This document shows, in pieces, positions 7,608 through 16,182 of a stretch of DNA of 17,388 nt. Each line of letters starts with the position of its first letter. Position 1 is the first letter of the stretch. Below the pieces are notes generated by a model, which worked only from the letters and a program-made list of their open reading frames with translations, searched no databases and was not told where the DNA came from. A program made the position numbers and the translations under genes. This DNA comes from Actinomycetota bacterium (GTDB lineage Bacteria > Actinomycetota > Humimicrobiia > Humimicrobiales > Humimicrobiaceae), in assembly GCA_016870675.1 (NCBI GenBank), contig VGAU01000007.1:1-17388 (forward strand). The letters run 5' to 3'.

Positions 7608-8333
7608 CTAAACAATTAAGTACTGCCACCAAATACATATTTTATAAATAAAATTAAATACCGGAGATATTACAGTCCAGAATATTCTCCCACCTAAGAA
7701 CAAAAAAATAAAAATAAATATAAAGCCAAACCTTCCAAGACTTAAAAACTTAAACATGGCTTCATCCGGAAGAAAAGAAGCAAGTATTTTTGAACCATCG
7801 AGGGGTGGTATTGGTATAAAATTTAATATGGCTAAAAAGACATTTATATATATAGCACCCTGGAAAATTTGTTCTATAAGATCAAAAGCCTTAAATCCAA
7901 AAGTGTCCGACATTAACATTCCATTTGTTAATTTAAAAAAGATATAGAAAAAAAGACCATATACCAGTCCTACTACAAAAGCAAAAATAAGATTTGTTAC
8001 CGGACCGGCCAGTGAGGTATAACGGATTCCCTTTCTATAATTTCTAAAATAAGCAGGGTTTATGGGAACAGGTTTAGCATAACCAAATACTATACCTGAA
8101 TTAATAAGTATCAACAGCAGAGGCAGTAATATACTTCCGAATAAATCTATATGCGCAATAGGATTTAGAGTTAACCTTCCCAGGCTTTTAGCAGTATTGT
8201 CACCACTCTTGTAGGCTATATACCCATGGGCATATTCGTGCAAAACAACACCCATAATCAAACCCGGTACCCAAGTAATTAATTGTCTTAAAAAATCTAA
8301 TATTGCCTGCCCTAAACCAGTCATATAACTCAC
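7608..8333 (-). CDS. Site-2 protease family (M50) membrane metalloprotease
   Basis: Intramembrane zinc protease of the M50B / YwhC-like group, which cleaves or clears membrane-embedded substrates; the substrate is unknown here. 241 residues. The zinc motif HEYAH is at 32-36 inside the first membrane segment, with a conserved FGYAKPVPINP stretch at 83-93. The third zinc ligand is probably D179 in NFIPIPPLDGSKI. Several hydrophobic segments (about 20-42, 66-88, 108-134, 157-176, 203-228) fit a polytopic protein. No PDZ domain is present, so it is the short housekeeping type rather than RseP/SpoIVFB. The ATG at 8333 is preceded by GGGTGAG; M4 is a less likely start. It heads the trpS-scpA-scpB cluster. 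Confidence 0.92.
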   Translation of the reverse strand: MSYMTGLGQAILDFLRQLITWVPGLIMGVVLHEYAHGYIAYKSGDNTAKSLGRLTLNPIAHIDLFGSILLPLLLILINSGIVFGYAKPVPINPAYFRNYRKGIRYTSLAGPVTNLIFAFVVGLVYGLFFYIFFKLTNGMLMSDTFGFKAFDLIEQIFQGAIYINVFLAILNFIPIPPLDGSKILASFLPDEAMFKFLSLGRFGFIFIFIFLFLGGRIFWTVISPVFNFIYKICIWWQYLIV

Positions 8334-8345
8334 CCTTCTATTCTA

Positions 8346-8365
8346 TGACAATACTATAGTTGTCA
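8346..8365. promoter_or_regulatory. Dyad-symmetric site upstream of the M50 protease gene
   Basis: TGACAA (8346-8351) and TTGTCA (8360-8365) form a perfect 6-bp inverted repeat around an 8-nt centre, TACTATAG, itself containing the palindrome CTATAG. It lies 13-32 bases ahead of the ATG, just downstream of a candidate promoter. That is the usual place for a repressor site or leader hairpin. No specific regulator is suggested. Confidence 0.35.
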
Positions 8366-8381
8366 ATTTAATTTTCATCAT

Positions 8382-8409
8382 ACCATATCAAAATCTAATA
8401 AATTTGCAA
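8382..8409 (-). promoter_or_regulatory. Candidate promoter for the M50-trpS-scpA-scpB unit
   Basis: On the minus strand TTGCAA (8404-8409) and TATGGT (8382-8387) are 16 nt apart, predicting a start near 8375 and a leader of about 40 nt. The match is moderate. It falls in the 141-base gap between xerD and the M50 gene, the largest break in the long gene string, which supports a separate transcription start. Confidence 0.3.
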
Positions 8410-8474
8410 ATATTATTCTATGCGAAAACTTTTGATATTATAAAATAAATTCTGATAAATTTTCTATAATTATT

Positions 8475-9392
8475 TTAATACTTTACCCTGGGATGATATC
8501 TAAAATACACCTCTTTTATATGTTCCTTATTTAGATTTGTATAAATTTCAGTTGTAGAAATACTGCTGTGACCGAGTAATTCCTGTACCGTTCTTAAATC
8601 TGCTCCTCTCTGGAGCATATGCGTGGCAAAACTATGTCTGAATATATGAGGGTATAAATTTTTATCAATATTTAATCTTCTGGCATATTTCTTTAATATC
8701 TTCCAGAATCCCTGCCTGGTCATTTTTTTACCATTCTTATTTAAGAAAACATAATCTGACTTATGCTCTTTTTCAATCTTATATCTACATGTCCTGAGGT
8801 ATTTTTTTAAAAACAACATACCTATACTACCTACCGGAGTTATTCTCTCCTTATCCCCCTTACCCATAAACCTCAGCAGTTCTTCATCAAAATCAATATT
8901 CTGCAATCTTAAATTTACCAGTTCACTTACTCTTAACCCACATGAATATAATATTTCGAACATAGCCCTGTCTCTCACTTCCAGTTCTGTAGAACATGGT
9001 ATACTTTCAAGAAACTTTTCCACTTCTTCCACCTTTAAAACTTCCAGCATTTTTTTTGGCTTTCTGGGATTGCTTATCTCCACCCAGGGATTTTTCTTGC
9101 AGATTTCCCCTATCACCAGGAATTTATAAAAACCTCTCAAAGTTGATAATATTCTTGAAATGGATGATTCACACTGATTTTTATGTAAGATTTGAAGGAA
9201 ATCTAATATCTTTTCTTTTGAAAGTTCACAGTAATTTTCTATATTGTTATTCTCTAAAAAAACTTTGAATTTTCCCAGATCCATCAGATAAGAATTAATT
9301 GTATTTGGAAGTAATAATTTTTCAAACCTTAAATATTCTATATACTTACTGATATCGCGATTAATATTTTTATTTTTTACTTTTTTTATCAA
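8475..9392 (-). CDS. xerD: Tyrosine recombinase XerD
   Basis: Site-specific recombinase that with a XerC partner resolves chromosome dimers at dif. 305 residues, usual length. The N-terminal SAM-like core-binding domain (about 16-100) carries LRFEKLLLPNTINSY. Catalytic residues visible: R154 in CGLRVSEL, K178 in GKGDKERITP, H249 and R252 in HIFRHSFATH, H275 in LLGHSSIST, and nucleophile Y284 in TEIYT. The ending YHPRVKY is typical of XerD. The start is TTG at 9392, overlapping the NUDIX gene by 23 nt, with a weak GAAGAG upstream. Later starts would cut the core-binding domain. It could be another Xer-family integrase, but the housekeeping position beside NUDIX and M50 genes supports xerD. Confidence 0.95.
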   Translation of the reverse strand: MIKKVKNKNINRDISKYIEYLRFEKLLLPNTINSYLMDLGKFKVFLENNNIENYCELSKEKILDFLQILHKNQCESSISRILSTLRGFYKFLVIGEICKKNPWVEISNPRKPKKMLEVLKVEEVEKFLESIPCSTELEVRDRAMFEILYSCGLRVSELVNLRLQNIDFDEELLRFMGKGDKERITPVGSIGMLFLKKYLRTCRYKIEKEHKSDYVFLNKNGKKMTRQGFWKILKKYARRLNIDKNLYPHIFRHSFATHMLQRGADLRTVQELLGHSSISTTEIYTNLNKEHIKEVYFRYHPRVKY

Positions 9393-9942
9393 TTTTTACT
9401 CTTCTGCTTAAATAATCTCTGGCTAAAAGTATTCCTATAATAGTTTTTGCATCTTTTATCTTTCCGTTTTCTATATATGAGGGGGCATCTCGTAATTTTA
9501 ATTCAAATACTTCTAAGAACTCATCGTCATCCAGGTTATTTTCTTTTTTTTCAAAATCTAAAGCCAGATATAAATATAATATTTCATCACAAAAACCAGG
9601 TGACGTATAGAATTCAATTAAATGTATTAGTCTTCCTCCTTCTGCTCCGATTTCCTCCTTTAATTCTCTCGCGGCGCAATCCCGGGGGTCTTCTCCTCTA
9701 CCTAACTTTCCTGCCGGTATTTCCAGCAAAGTACTGCCAAGAGGATATCTAAACTGTTTTACCAGCATTATCTTTCCTTCTTTATTGATGGGCACAACAC
9801 ATACTGCTCCTGGATGGGTAACCTTTTCTCTCGTAACAATTTTATTATTTGGAAGTTTTACCTTATCAACATATAGCTCAACTATTTTCCCCTTAAATAT
9901 TTTTTCTGAGCTTATCTTTATTTCAAAAAGTTTTTTATTCAT
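9370..9942 (-). CDS. nudF: ADP-ribose pyrophosphatase, NUDIX hydrolase
   Basis: Hydrolyses ADP-ribose (and possibly other nucleotide sugars) to AMP and ribose 5-phosphate, removing reactive ADP-ribose; cytoplasmic. 190 residues, as in B. subtilis NudF/YqkG. The NUDIX box GX5EX7REUXEEXGU is complete: G78, E84, R92, E93, E96, E97, G99. Upstream features are typical (VTREKVTHPGAVCVVPI at 36-52 and KQFRYPLGSTLLEIPAGKL around 63-80). The ATG at 9942 is preceded by TAGGAGA with a rather long ~12-nt spacing. It follows the M20 peptidase by 25 nt and overlaps xerD. Symbol by family similarity only. Confidence 0.93.
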   Translation of the reverse strand: MNKKLFEIKISSEKIFKGKIVELYVDKVKLPNNKIVTREKVTHPGAVCVVPINKEGKIMLVKQFRYPLGSTLLEIPAGKLGRGEDPRDCAARELKEEIGAEGGRLIHLIEFYTSPGFCDEILYLYLALDFEKKENNLDDDEFLEVFELKLRDAPSYIENGKIKDAKTIIGILLARDYLSRRVKIDKKSKK

Positions 9943-9967
9943 TTTAAAATTTTTCTCCTATATTATT

Positions 9968-11092
9968 CTACTTAATTACAAATTTACATATTTCCAGAAC
10001 TAGATCAGCCAGTTTCTCTAATTGTTCAACTTTTACAAATTCTTTATTTGTATGGACATTCTCCATCCCGGCACTCAGGTTAACTGCAATCTTTCCTTTT
10101 GAATTAAATATGTTAACATCGCTTCCTCCTCCCGAAGATATGATTTTTGGTCTTAGTTTCAGTTTTCTGATAGCCTTTTTAGCAATCTGTGCAGGCATTG
10201 CACCTTCTGCAACCTTAAATCCGTCACATTCTCTTGTAATTTTATAATCTAAAATTGCTCCGGTCATTTTTGCCCCTTTTTTAAGTTCATTTATCATCGC
10301 AGTTGTAATTTTATCAAGCTCTGATAATTTTAAACTCCTTGCCTCCATTTCTAATTTTGTGTTCTCTGCAACTATATTTTTAGCTATACCTCCTTCTATT
10401 TTTCCAACATTACATGTACTTTCATTGTTAATTCTACCAATCTTCATATTAGAAATTGCAATAGAAGCCGCCTTTATAGAATTAATCCCCTTTTCGGGCT
10501 CTATCCCGGAATGAGCTGCTTTTCCTTTAAAATGCGCATAAATTGAATTGATAAATGGCGCCCTATTTACTATAGTCCCTATATCACCATCACTGTCAAA
10601 CGCAAAACCATATTTCGCTTTTATTAAATCCAGATTTAGATGCTTTGCTCCCAATACTCCAATTTCTTCTGAAATTGTAAATATAATATAAATATTTCCT
10701 GTAGGAATATTCCTTTCTTTTATAACGTTCAAAACTTCTATAATTGCAGCAACAGCAACCTTATTATCACCGCCCAATATGCATTCTTTGTTTTTATTGA
10801 ACATTTTTCCACTTTTTATTACCGGTAGGATATCTCCATCTACGCTTACTGTATCAAGATGCGCCGCCAGGAAAATGGGGCTGCTTCCTGATGGATTTTT
10901 TGTTTCGTATATAGCTATGACATTTCCTGCATTACTTCCAAATTCGCGACCGCACCTGTCAGCATTAACCTCAAGACCCAGGCTTTTCAATCTTCGGCTT
11001 ACATAATTGGCTATCTCTTTTTCATTTTTTGAAGGGCTCTTTATTTTCAGTAGTTCAATTAATGTATCTAAAAGTCTTTTTTTATTAATCAT
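9968..11092 (-). CDS. PepT-like M20 family zinc peptidase
   Basis: Two-zinc peptidase of the M20/M28 clan, closest in wording to the PepT-like group (B. subtilis YqjE type). It probably cleaves small peptides in the cytoplasm; the substrate cannot be read from sequence. 374 residues, normal length. Metal and catalytic residues visible: H78 and D80 in AAHLDTV, D109 in GGDNK (usually G-A-D-D-K), E142/E143 in ISEEIG, D166 in FDSDGD, and H347 in GMENVHTNKEF. The dimerisation 'lid' domain is about 185-290, starting HFKGKAAHSGIEPEKG. The ATG at 11092 is preceded by AAAAGAGA. The 82-base gap to the upstream DUF1461-type gene shows nothing recognisable. Together with the NUDIX gene it forms a Clostridia-like neighbourhood. 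Confidence 0.93.
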   Translation of the reverse strand: MINKKRLLDTLIELLKIKSPSKNEKEIANYVSRRLKSLGLEVNADRCGREFGSNAGNVIAIYETKNPSGSSPIFLAAHLDTVSVDGDILPVIKSGKMFNKNKECILGGDNKVAVAAIIEVLNVIKERNIPTGNIYIIFTISEEIGVLGAKHLNLDLIKAKYGFAFDSDGDIGTIVNRAPFINSIYAHFKGKAAHSGIEPEKGINSIKAASIAISNMKIGRINNESTCNVGKIEGGIAKNIVAENTKLEMEARSLKLSELDKITTAMINELKKGAKMTGAILDYKITRECDGFKVAEGAMPAQIAKKAIRKLKLRPKIISSGGGSDVNIFNSKGKIAVNLSAGMENVHTNKEFVKVEQLEKLADLVLEICKFVIK

Positions 11093-11174
11093 TCTCTTTT
11101 CATTTCTACTTGTTCAAATCTTTCCAAACATCCAAATTTTTCCTGCAATACAATATTTTTTAATATCTCATTTA

Positions 11175-11876
11175 TTAACCATATTTTTTTACAAACTTAA
11201 AAATATTAGTAAAAATTATACCTGTAATCAATAACACAACTGATATTATAGTAGAACTTAAAATAAGTCTTATAAAGAAATTATAAAAGAATCCGAATGG
11301 GAAAAGAGTAATTATAAGAGAACCCGGGGGAAAAGCATAGTTTCCCTGAGGGAAAAATTTCTGGTGAAAATTATCAAATAGCACAGGGAAATTCTCTCCA
11401 AGAAAGTATAAAATTATAATAAAAAGCAGCATAAATGCTGAAGAGATTATAAATATTACACCCAGATTTCTAATAAAATTTTTAATATTTTTCTCTATCA
11501 ATAAAAAAGTCATAACAACAAATAAAATAATACTTCCGCAATATAAAATAAATATTTTTACAAGTAGTTTTCTCACATCATAAAGATGGCTTATCTCATC
11601 AGGTCCGAAAGCAGCAACTATACCCATACTTTCATCTGAAAATCTTACCTGAATAGTATAATCCAGAGGATCTAAATCTGATTCATATTTAAAAAATTTA
11701 AAAATCTTTTCTGTAATATCCAGTACATCACTTTTATTTAAAATTGAAAACACTCCATTATCTTCATATAAATTCTCATAATAACCTCGATTAAAAATGT
11801 AATAAGCAAGCGGAGTGAATAAAATTATAATAATTATTAAAATAGAATTTATTAAAATTAAGGTTTTTTTAAGCAT
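11175..11876 (-). CDS. DUF1461 / TIGR01906-type integral membrane protein
   Basis: Function unknown. 233 residues with four hydrophobic segments at about 5-27, 105-127, 135-159 and 203-227. The loop between segments 1 and 2 (28-104) and the one between 3 and 4 (160-202) would lie on the outer face if the N-terminus is inside. The family signature I recognise is the second loop, FDNFHQKFFPQGNYAFPPGS then LFPFGFFYNFF, including His171, plus HLYDVRKLL at 97-105. This family is familiar from lactobacilli and other Firmicutes. Start ATG at 11876 has no strong ribosome site; the gene begins 17 nt after the pyrG stop and is probably co-transcribed. Assignment rests on motif memory, so moderate confidence. 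Confidence 0.75.
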   Translation of the reverse strand: MLKKTLILINSILIIIIILFTPLAYYIFNRGYYENLYEDNGVFSILNKSDVLDITEKIFKFFKYESDLDPLDYTIQVRFSDESMGIVAAFGPDEISHLYDVRKLLVKIFILYCGSIILFVVMTFLLIEKNIKNFIRNLGVIFIISSAFMLLFIIILYFLGENFPVLFDNFHQKFFPQGNYAFPPGSLIITLFPFGFFYNFFIRLILSSTIISVVLLITGIIFTNIFKFVKKYG

Positions 11877-11893
11877 TGTTTTCTACAATTGAT

Positions 11894-13516
11894 TTACTTC
11901 CGTTTGGCTGAAGATGAGTGTTTTATAGAAGCGCCAATAAAATCTCTGAATAATGGATGAGGCCTGTCCGGTCTTGATTTAAATTCAGGATGGAATTGAA
12001 CCGCAACAAACCAGGGATGATCTTTTATTTCAACAATTTCTGCCAGGTTTTTATCCGGATTGATTCCAGTTACTATTAGTCCCGCCTTTTCCAGTTTATC
12101 CCGGTAATCATTATTTAATTCATACCTGTGCCTGTGTCTTTCGTAAATAACTTTTTTCTTATAAGCTTCATGAGCTTTTGAATCAACCTTCAACCTGCAC
12201 TTATAGCTTCCCAATCTCATAGTTCCGCCCTTATCTTCTATGTTTTTCTGGTCATGCATTAAATCAATTAGTGGGCTCCCGGTATCCGGGTCAAATTCAG
12301 TGCTATTAGCGTCCTTAAGGCCCAGTACATTTCTTCCGAATTCAATTACTGCGCACTGCATTCCCAGGCATATTCCTAAAAATGGTATCTTCTTCTCCCT
12401 GGCGCATTTTATGGCATTAATTTTTCCATTTATCCCCCTAACTCCAAAACCGTATGGCACCAGTATGCCATCTACATTAAATAATATATTATCCCCCGGA
12501 CAACTTTCTTCCATTAATTCAGAATTTATCCAGGTTAAATTTACATTTTTCTTGAAATAATAACCACCATGGTTTAAGGATTCTACAATGCTTATATAGG
12601 CATCTTTTAAATCGGTATACTTTCCTACTATTCCTATTTCTACTTTACCATCAAGGTGATGAATTGCATTTACTATTTTTTTCCAACTATCAAGGTTAGA
12701 TTTTCTTGCTTTTAATTTTAATTTTGATAAAACTCTTGAATCCAACTTTTCTTTTTGGAGCATTAGAGGAACTTCATAAAGATGCTTTAAATCAATTGCT
12801 TCTATAGTATCTTCTTTTTCAATGTCACAGAACAGGCTTATCTTACTTTTTATACTATCGGTCAATTTAGTTTCACTCCTGCATATAATTATATCCGGCT
12901 GAATACCTATGCTTCTTAGTTCTTTTACACTATGCTGTGTTGGTTTTGATTTCAATTCTTCTGTAGTTTTTAAGTATGGGACATAAGTAACATGAATATA
13001 AAGAACATTTTCTTTTCCAATATCTTTTTTAAATTGTCTTATTGCTTCCAGGAAGGGTAGACTCTCTATATCACCAACGGTGCCCCCTATTTCAGTAATA
13101 ACTATATCGGATTTTCTTCTCTCTAGAGTTTTTTTGATGCTTACTTTTATCTCATCGGTTACATGTGGAATTACCTGCACTGTAGAACCAAGGTATTTAC
13201 CTTTTCTCTCATTATCAAGTACATTTTTATAAATTATTCCCGAAGTAAAATTATTATATTTAGATAAATCTTCATCAATGAATCTCTCATAATGCCCCAA
13301 ATCCAGATCAGTTTCTCCGCCGTCATCTGTTACAAAAACCTCTCCATGCTGCATAGGGTTCATGGTTCCAGGATCAATGTTTATATAGGGGTCAAATTTT
13401 TGAATAGTGACACTATAACCCCTTGATTTCAACAGTCTTCCTAATGACGCTGCACATATACCCTTACCCAGTGAAGATAGAACTCCTCCCGTCACAAAAA
13501 TAAACTTAGTTTTCAA
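11894..13516 (-). CDS. pyrG: CTP synthase (glutamine hydrolysing)
   Basis: Makes CTP from UTP, ATP and glutamine, the last step of pyrimidine nucleotide synthesis; cytoplasmic, tetramer or filament. 540 residues, normal. N-terminal synthetase: KFIFVTGGVLSSLGKG at 4-19 and QHGEVFVTDDGGETDLDLGH at 56-75, essentially invariant. Linker, then class I glutamine amidotransferase domain from about 290 with nucleophile C383 in GICLGMQCA, the ERHRHRYELN stretch at 459-468, and H509/E511 in QFHPEF. Odd: the oxyanion-loop motif usually PGGFG reads PYGFG (Y355; codon TAC). The start is TTG at 13516, confirmed because the family N-terminus begins exactly there. It overlaps the recN stop by 11 nt, with AAGGGAAG upstream, so translational coupling is likely. 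Confidence 0.97.
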   Translation of the reverse strand: MKTKFIFVTGGVLSSLGKGICAASLGRLLKSRGYSVTIQKFDPYINIDPGTMNPMQHGEVFVTDDGGETDLDLGHYERFIDEDLSKYNNFTSGIIYKNVLDNERKGKYLGSTVQVIPHVTDEIKVSIKKTLERRKSDIVITEIGGTVGDIESLPFLEAIRQFKKDIGKENVLYIHVTYVPYLKTTEELKSKPTQHSVKELRSIGIQPDIIICRSETKLTDSIKSKISLFCDIEKEDTIEAIDLKHLYEVPLMLQKEKLDSRVLSKLKLKARKSNLDSWKKIVNAIHHLDGKVEIGIVGKYTDLKDAYISIVESLNHGGYYFKKNVNLTWINSELMEESCPGDNILFNVDGILVPYGFGVRGINGKINAIKCAREKKIPFLGICLGMQCAVIEFGRNVLGLKDANSTEFDPDTGSPLIDLMHDQKNIEDKGGTMRLGSYKCRLKVDSKAHEAYKKKVIYERHRHRYELNNDYRDKLEKAGLIVTGINPDKNLAEIVEIKDHPWFVAVQFHPEFKSRPDRPHPLFRDFIGASIKHSSSAKRK

Positions 13517-15278
13517 CTTTAGTCTTCCCTTCTATTAAACCATTTTTAATGGTATTACATTTTTCCAAAAGTTCTTCAGCATGCTTAACAGAAATATCAC
13601 TTTCTTTCATCCCGCTTATCATCCGGGAGATTTCTTTTATCTTATTATTTAGGTCCAATTTCTTTATTTTTATTTTGGTTCTTTTGCCTTCTATGAATTT
13701 ATCAATAAAATAATGAGCATCGGAGAAACAAGCAATTTGCGCCAGATGAGTAATAGCTATTATCTGGCAATTTCTTGAAATTTTGTATAATTTTTCACCT
13801 ACTGCCAGTGAAGCCGCCCCTCCTATACCCACATCTATTTCATCAAATATCATAATAGTGATATTGTCAACAAAACTTATCACTGATTTAAGAGCAAGCA
13901 TAATCCTTGATATTTCACCACCTGATGCAATCTTCCTGAGGGGCCTTACAGCTTCACCTATGTTAAGAGATATTAAAAATTCTATATCATCTATCCCGTT
14001 TTTAGCAAATTTTATCTTTTTGCTATCAATTTCTATACCATCACCATTACCTTCCAGCAATCTATGCTGTGGTTGAAAAGAGACAGATTTAAAACCAAGA
14101 TCGGTCATTTCATCAGTTACACTTTTTTCCAGATCAATTACTACCTCTTTCCTTAGCTCACTTAACAGTAAAGCTTTTTTTATTAGAATTTCGCGAGCTT
14201 CATTATATTCCATCTGTTTTTTATCAATCTCACTATCCAGATCCTCAAAACTTTCGATTTCTTCTTTTAATTTTTCTGCATACCCAGTGGTTGAATTCAA
14301 ATCAAGATTATATTTCTTTTTTATTTCTGATAACTTATACAACCTTTCCTGAATACTGTCCAATCTTTCCGCACTGAAATCAAAATTAGCAAGATAGCTG
14401 TTAAGAGAATGGCCTATTTCCTCTATAAAATCGCCAAGAGTAGATAACCTATCACAAAACTTTTTGAACTCATGATCAATTTCAGCAAGTTCGGCGATAT
14501 TTTTATCTAAAACGGCTATATTATTACTTAATGAAGGAATACCGGTATCCTCACTATCTATTATCTTTTTACCTTCTGATGCCAATCTGTAAATCTTTTC
14601 ATAGTTTTTAAGAATTCGCATCTCATTTTCTAAAATTTCTTCTTCATTTTCTTTAATATTTAATTTATTAATCTCTTCATATCTGTAATTTAAATCTTTT
14701 AACTTTTCTTCTCTTACGTTCTTTAATTCTTTTAATTTCAAAAATTCTTCTCTTTTTTTAAGATATTTTTCCAGGCTTTCTGAATAATCTCTCTTTGCAT
14801 CCAGAATCCTGTCTTTACCAAACCTATCTATTATCTCTATATGAGTTTTATAATCAAGTAAATACTGGTGGTCATGTTGTCCATGAATATCTATAAAAAA
14901 TTCACCTAATTTTTTTAAATTGCTGACCTGGGTAAAAATCCCATTAATAAACGCCCTGTTTTTACCAATCCTCGTTACCTCTCTCGTTATTACTATATCA
15001 TCACTTTCATCTTCTTCTTCAATTAAATTTTCGGATAGCAAATAATTTATTGCCATAGGGTTATTTTTGAAATCAAAGTATCCCTGAACCAGTAATTTAT
15101 CCTCGCCATCTTTTATTAAATCACTGCCCGCTCGCTCACCAATCAGCAAATTTATTGCTTCTATAATAAGAGTTTTACCAGCGCCTGTCTCTCCGGTCAG
15201 AATGTTAAGACCTTTCTGGAATTTTATTCTGGCGTCATCTATTATGGCAAAATTTTTTACCTGTAATTCCTTCAGCAT
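13506..15278 (-). CDS. recN: DNA repair protein RecN
   Basis: SMC-like ATPase that acts early at double-strand breaks, promoting end cohesion and RecA-dependent repair. 590 residues, slightly longer than the usual 550-570. Seen: start MLKELQVKNFAIID, Walker A GETGAGKT at 29-36, D-loop-side IDIHGQHDHQYLL near 130-145, a long coiled-coil middle (about 155-375), ABC signature ASGGEIS at 451-457, Walker B IMIFDE with D479/E480, and H-loop H511 in THLAQIA. Start ATG at 15278, 33 nt after nadK, has no evident Shine-Dalgarno, but the homologous N-terminus fixes it. Sits between nadK and pyrG. In Firmicutes recN often follows nadK-argR; argR is missing here. Confidence 0.96.
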   Translation of the reverse strand: MLKELQVKNFAIIDDARIKFQKGLNILTGETGAGKTLIIEAINLLIGERAGSDLIKDGEDKLLVQGYFDFKNNPMAINYLLSENLIEEEDESDDIVITREVTRIGKNRAFINGIFTQVSNLKKLGEFFIDIHGQHDHQYLLDYKTHIEIIDRFGKDRILDAKRDYSESLEKYLKKREEFLKLKELKNVREEKLKDLNYRYEEINKLNIKENEEEILENEMRILKNYEKIYRLASEGKKIIDSEDTGIPSLSNNIAVLDKNIAELAEIDHEFKKFCDRLSTLGDFIEEIGHSLNSYLANFDFSAERLDSIQERLYKLSEIKKKYNLDLNSTTGYAEKLKEEIESFEDLDSEIDKKQMEYNEAREILIKKALLLSELRKEVVIDLEKSVTDEMTDLGFKSVSFQPQHRLLEGNGDGIEIDSKKIKFAKNGIDDIEFLISLNIGEAVRPLRKIASGGEISRIMLALKSVISFVDNITIMIFDEIDVGIGGAASLAVGEKLYKISRNCQIIAITHLAQIACFSDAHYFIDKFIEGKRTKIKIKKLDLNNKIKEISRMISGMKESDISVKHAEELLEKCNTIKNGLIEGKTKVEN

Positions 15279-15311
15279 ATCTAAAAAGTAAAAATGTCAA
15301 TTTATATTTAT

Positions 15312-16181
15312 TTAAATTCTTTCAATAAATTTTTCTTTAAATACTTTGAAAAAAATATCTTTACTAAAAGTTATAAGCTTTAACTTCAATTTTGATTTTT
15401 TTACTTTAAATATATAATCCAGCCTGATACTGACCGGCATTGTTTTTCCATCAACACTCGCGCTATCTTTTTTATTTCTGGAATTAACTGCTATTTCTAT
15501 CTTATTATCCGGACTTAGAATTACGCTTCTGCTCAGTAATGTATGCGGACATATAGGGGTTATAATTATAATTTCACTTTTTGGTTCCACAATCGGTCCT
15601 CCGGCCGAAAGAGAATATGCAGTAGAACCTGTTGGCGTAGAAATTATTATTCCATCAGCAGCAAAATTTTTTATTGATATCCCATTTACTATAATTTCAA
15701 ATTTTATTATTTTCCCAAGTGTAGATCTTGTTATCGCAAATTCATTCAATGCCAGATAAGGCAGCCTTATATTTTCTAATACTTTATCGTTTTTAAAAAA
15801 CTTACCCTCAAGTAACATTCTTTCTTCTATTTCGTATGTATCTCTTAATACCTTATCTATTGCGCTATACATATTGCAGGCATCTACAACGGTTAGAAAT
15901 CCCAGACTTCCGACATTAATCCCCAATATGGGAATTTCTCTTTTAAAAGAATATTTTGAAGCTCTAAGGAACGTACCATCTCCTCCTATTGCTATTATTA
16001 CATCATTCTTTGCACTAAACTCTTCTTCAGAAACCGAGGGAAGACAGTAGTCTTTAGGCATTTTATCTGTTTCTACCAGAAGCACATTATTGCCTTTTTT
16101 ATCTAAATAATCATATATTTCTTTAGCAATTTCTATTGCTTCCTGTTTTTCGTTATTTGAAACTATACCAATGTTTTTCAT
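15312..16181 (-). CDS. nadK: NAD kinase
   Basis: Phosphorylates NAD to NADP with ATP or polyphosphate; cytoplasmic. 289 residues from the chosen start. Seen: GGDGTFLRA at 66-74 (the GGDG motif), GINVGSLGFLT at 88-97, LNEFAITR at 145-152 (NE/D motif), and the glycine-rich GSTAYSLSAGGP at 185-196. A reading frame with a start 19 codons upstream exists (16238), but those residues would lie inside tlyA and are not NadK-like. The ATG at 16181 follows a strong GGGAGG (16186-16191) and the homologous N-terminus KNIGIVSN begins there. One nucleotide separates it from the tlyA stop, so the pair is coupled. Confidence 0.96.
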   Translation of the reverse strand: MKNIGIVSNNEKQEAIEIAKEIYDYLDKKGNNVLLVETDKMPKDYCLPSVSEEEFSAKNDVIIAIGGDGTFLRASKYSFKREIPILGINVGSLGFLTVVDACNMYSAIDKVLRDTYEIEERMLLEGKFFKNDKVLENIRLPYLALNEFAITRSTLGKIIKFEIIVNGISIKNFAADGIIISTPTGSTAYSLSAGGPIVEPKSEIIIITPICPHTLLSRSVILSPDNKIEIAVNSRNKKDSASVDGKTMPVSIRLDYIFKVKKSKLKLKLITFSKDIFFKVFKEKFIERI

Positions 16182-16182
16182 T

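Noticed and set aside
8340..8366. TTGACA (8361-8366) and TAGAAT (8340-8345) as a promoter for the M50 gene
   Set aside because: The spacing is only 15 nt and the predicted transcript start falls on the ATG itself, which conflicts with the GGGTGAG ribosome site just upstream.
8436..8480. AT-only inverted repeat overlapping the xerD stop as a terminator
   Set aside because: The stem is entirely A-T, contains a bulge, and is not followed by a T run.
15295..15300. TTGACA just upstream of recN as a promoter -35 element
   Set aside because: The matching -10 would fall at the recN start codon and no suitable hexamer is present.
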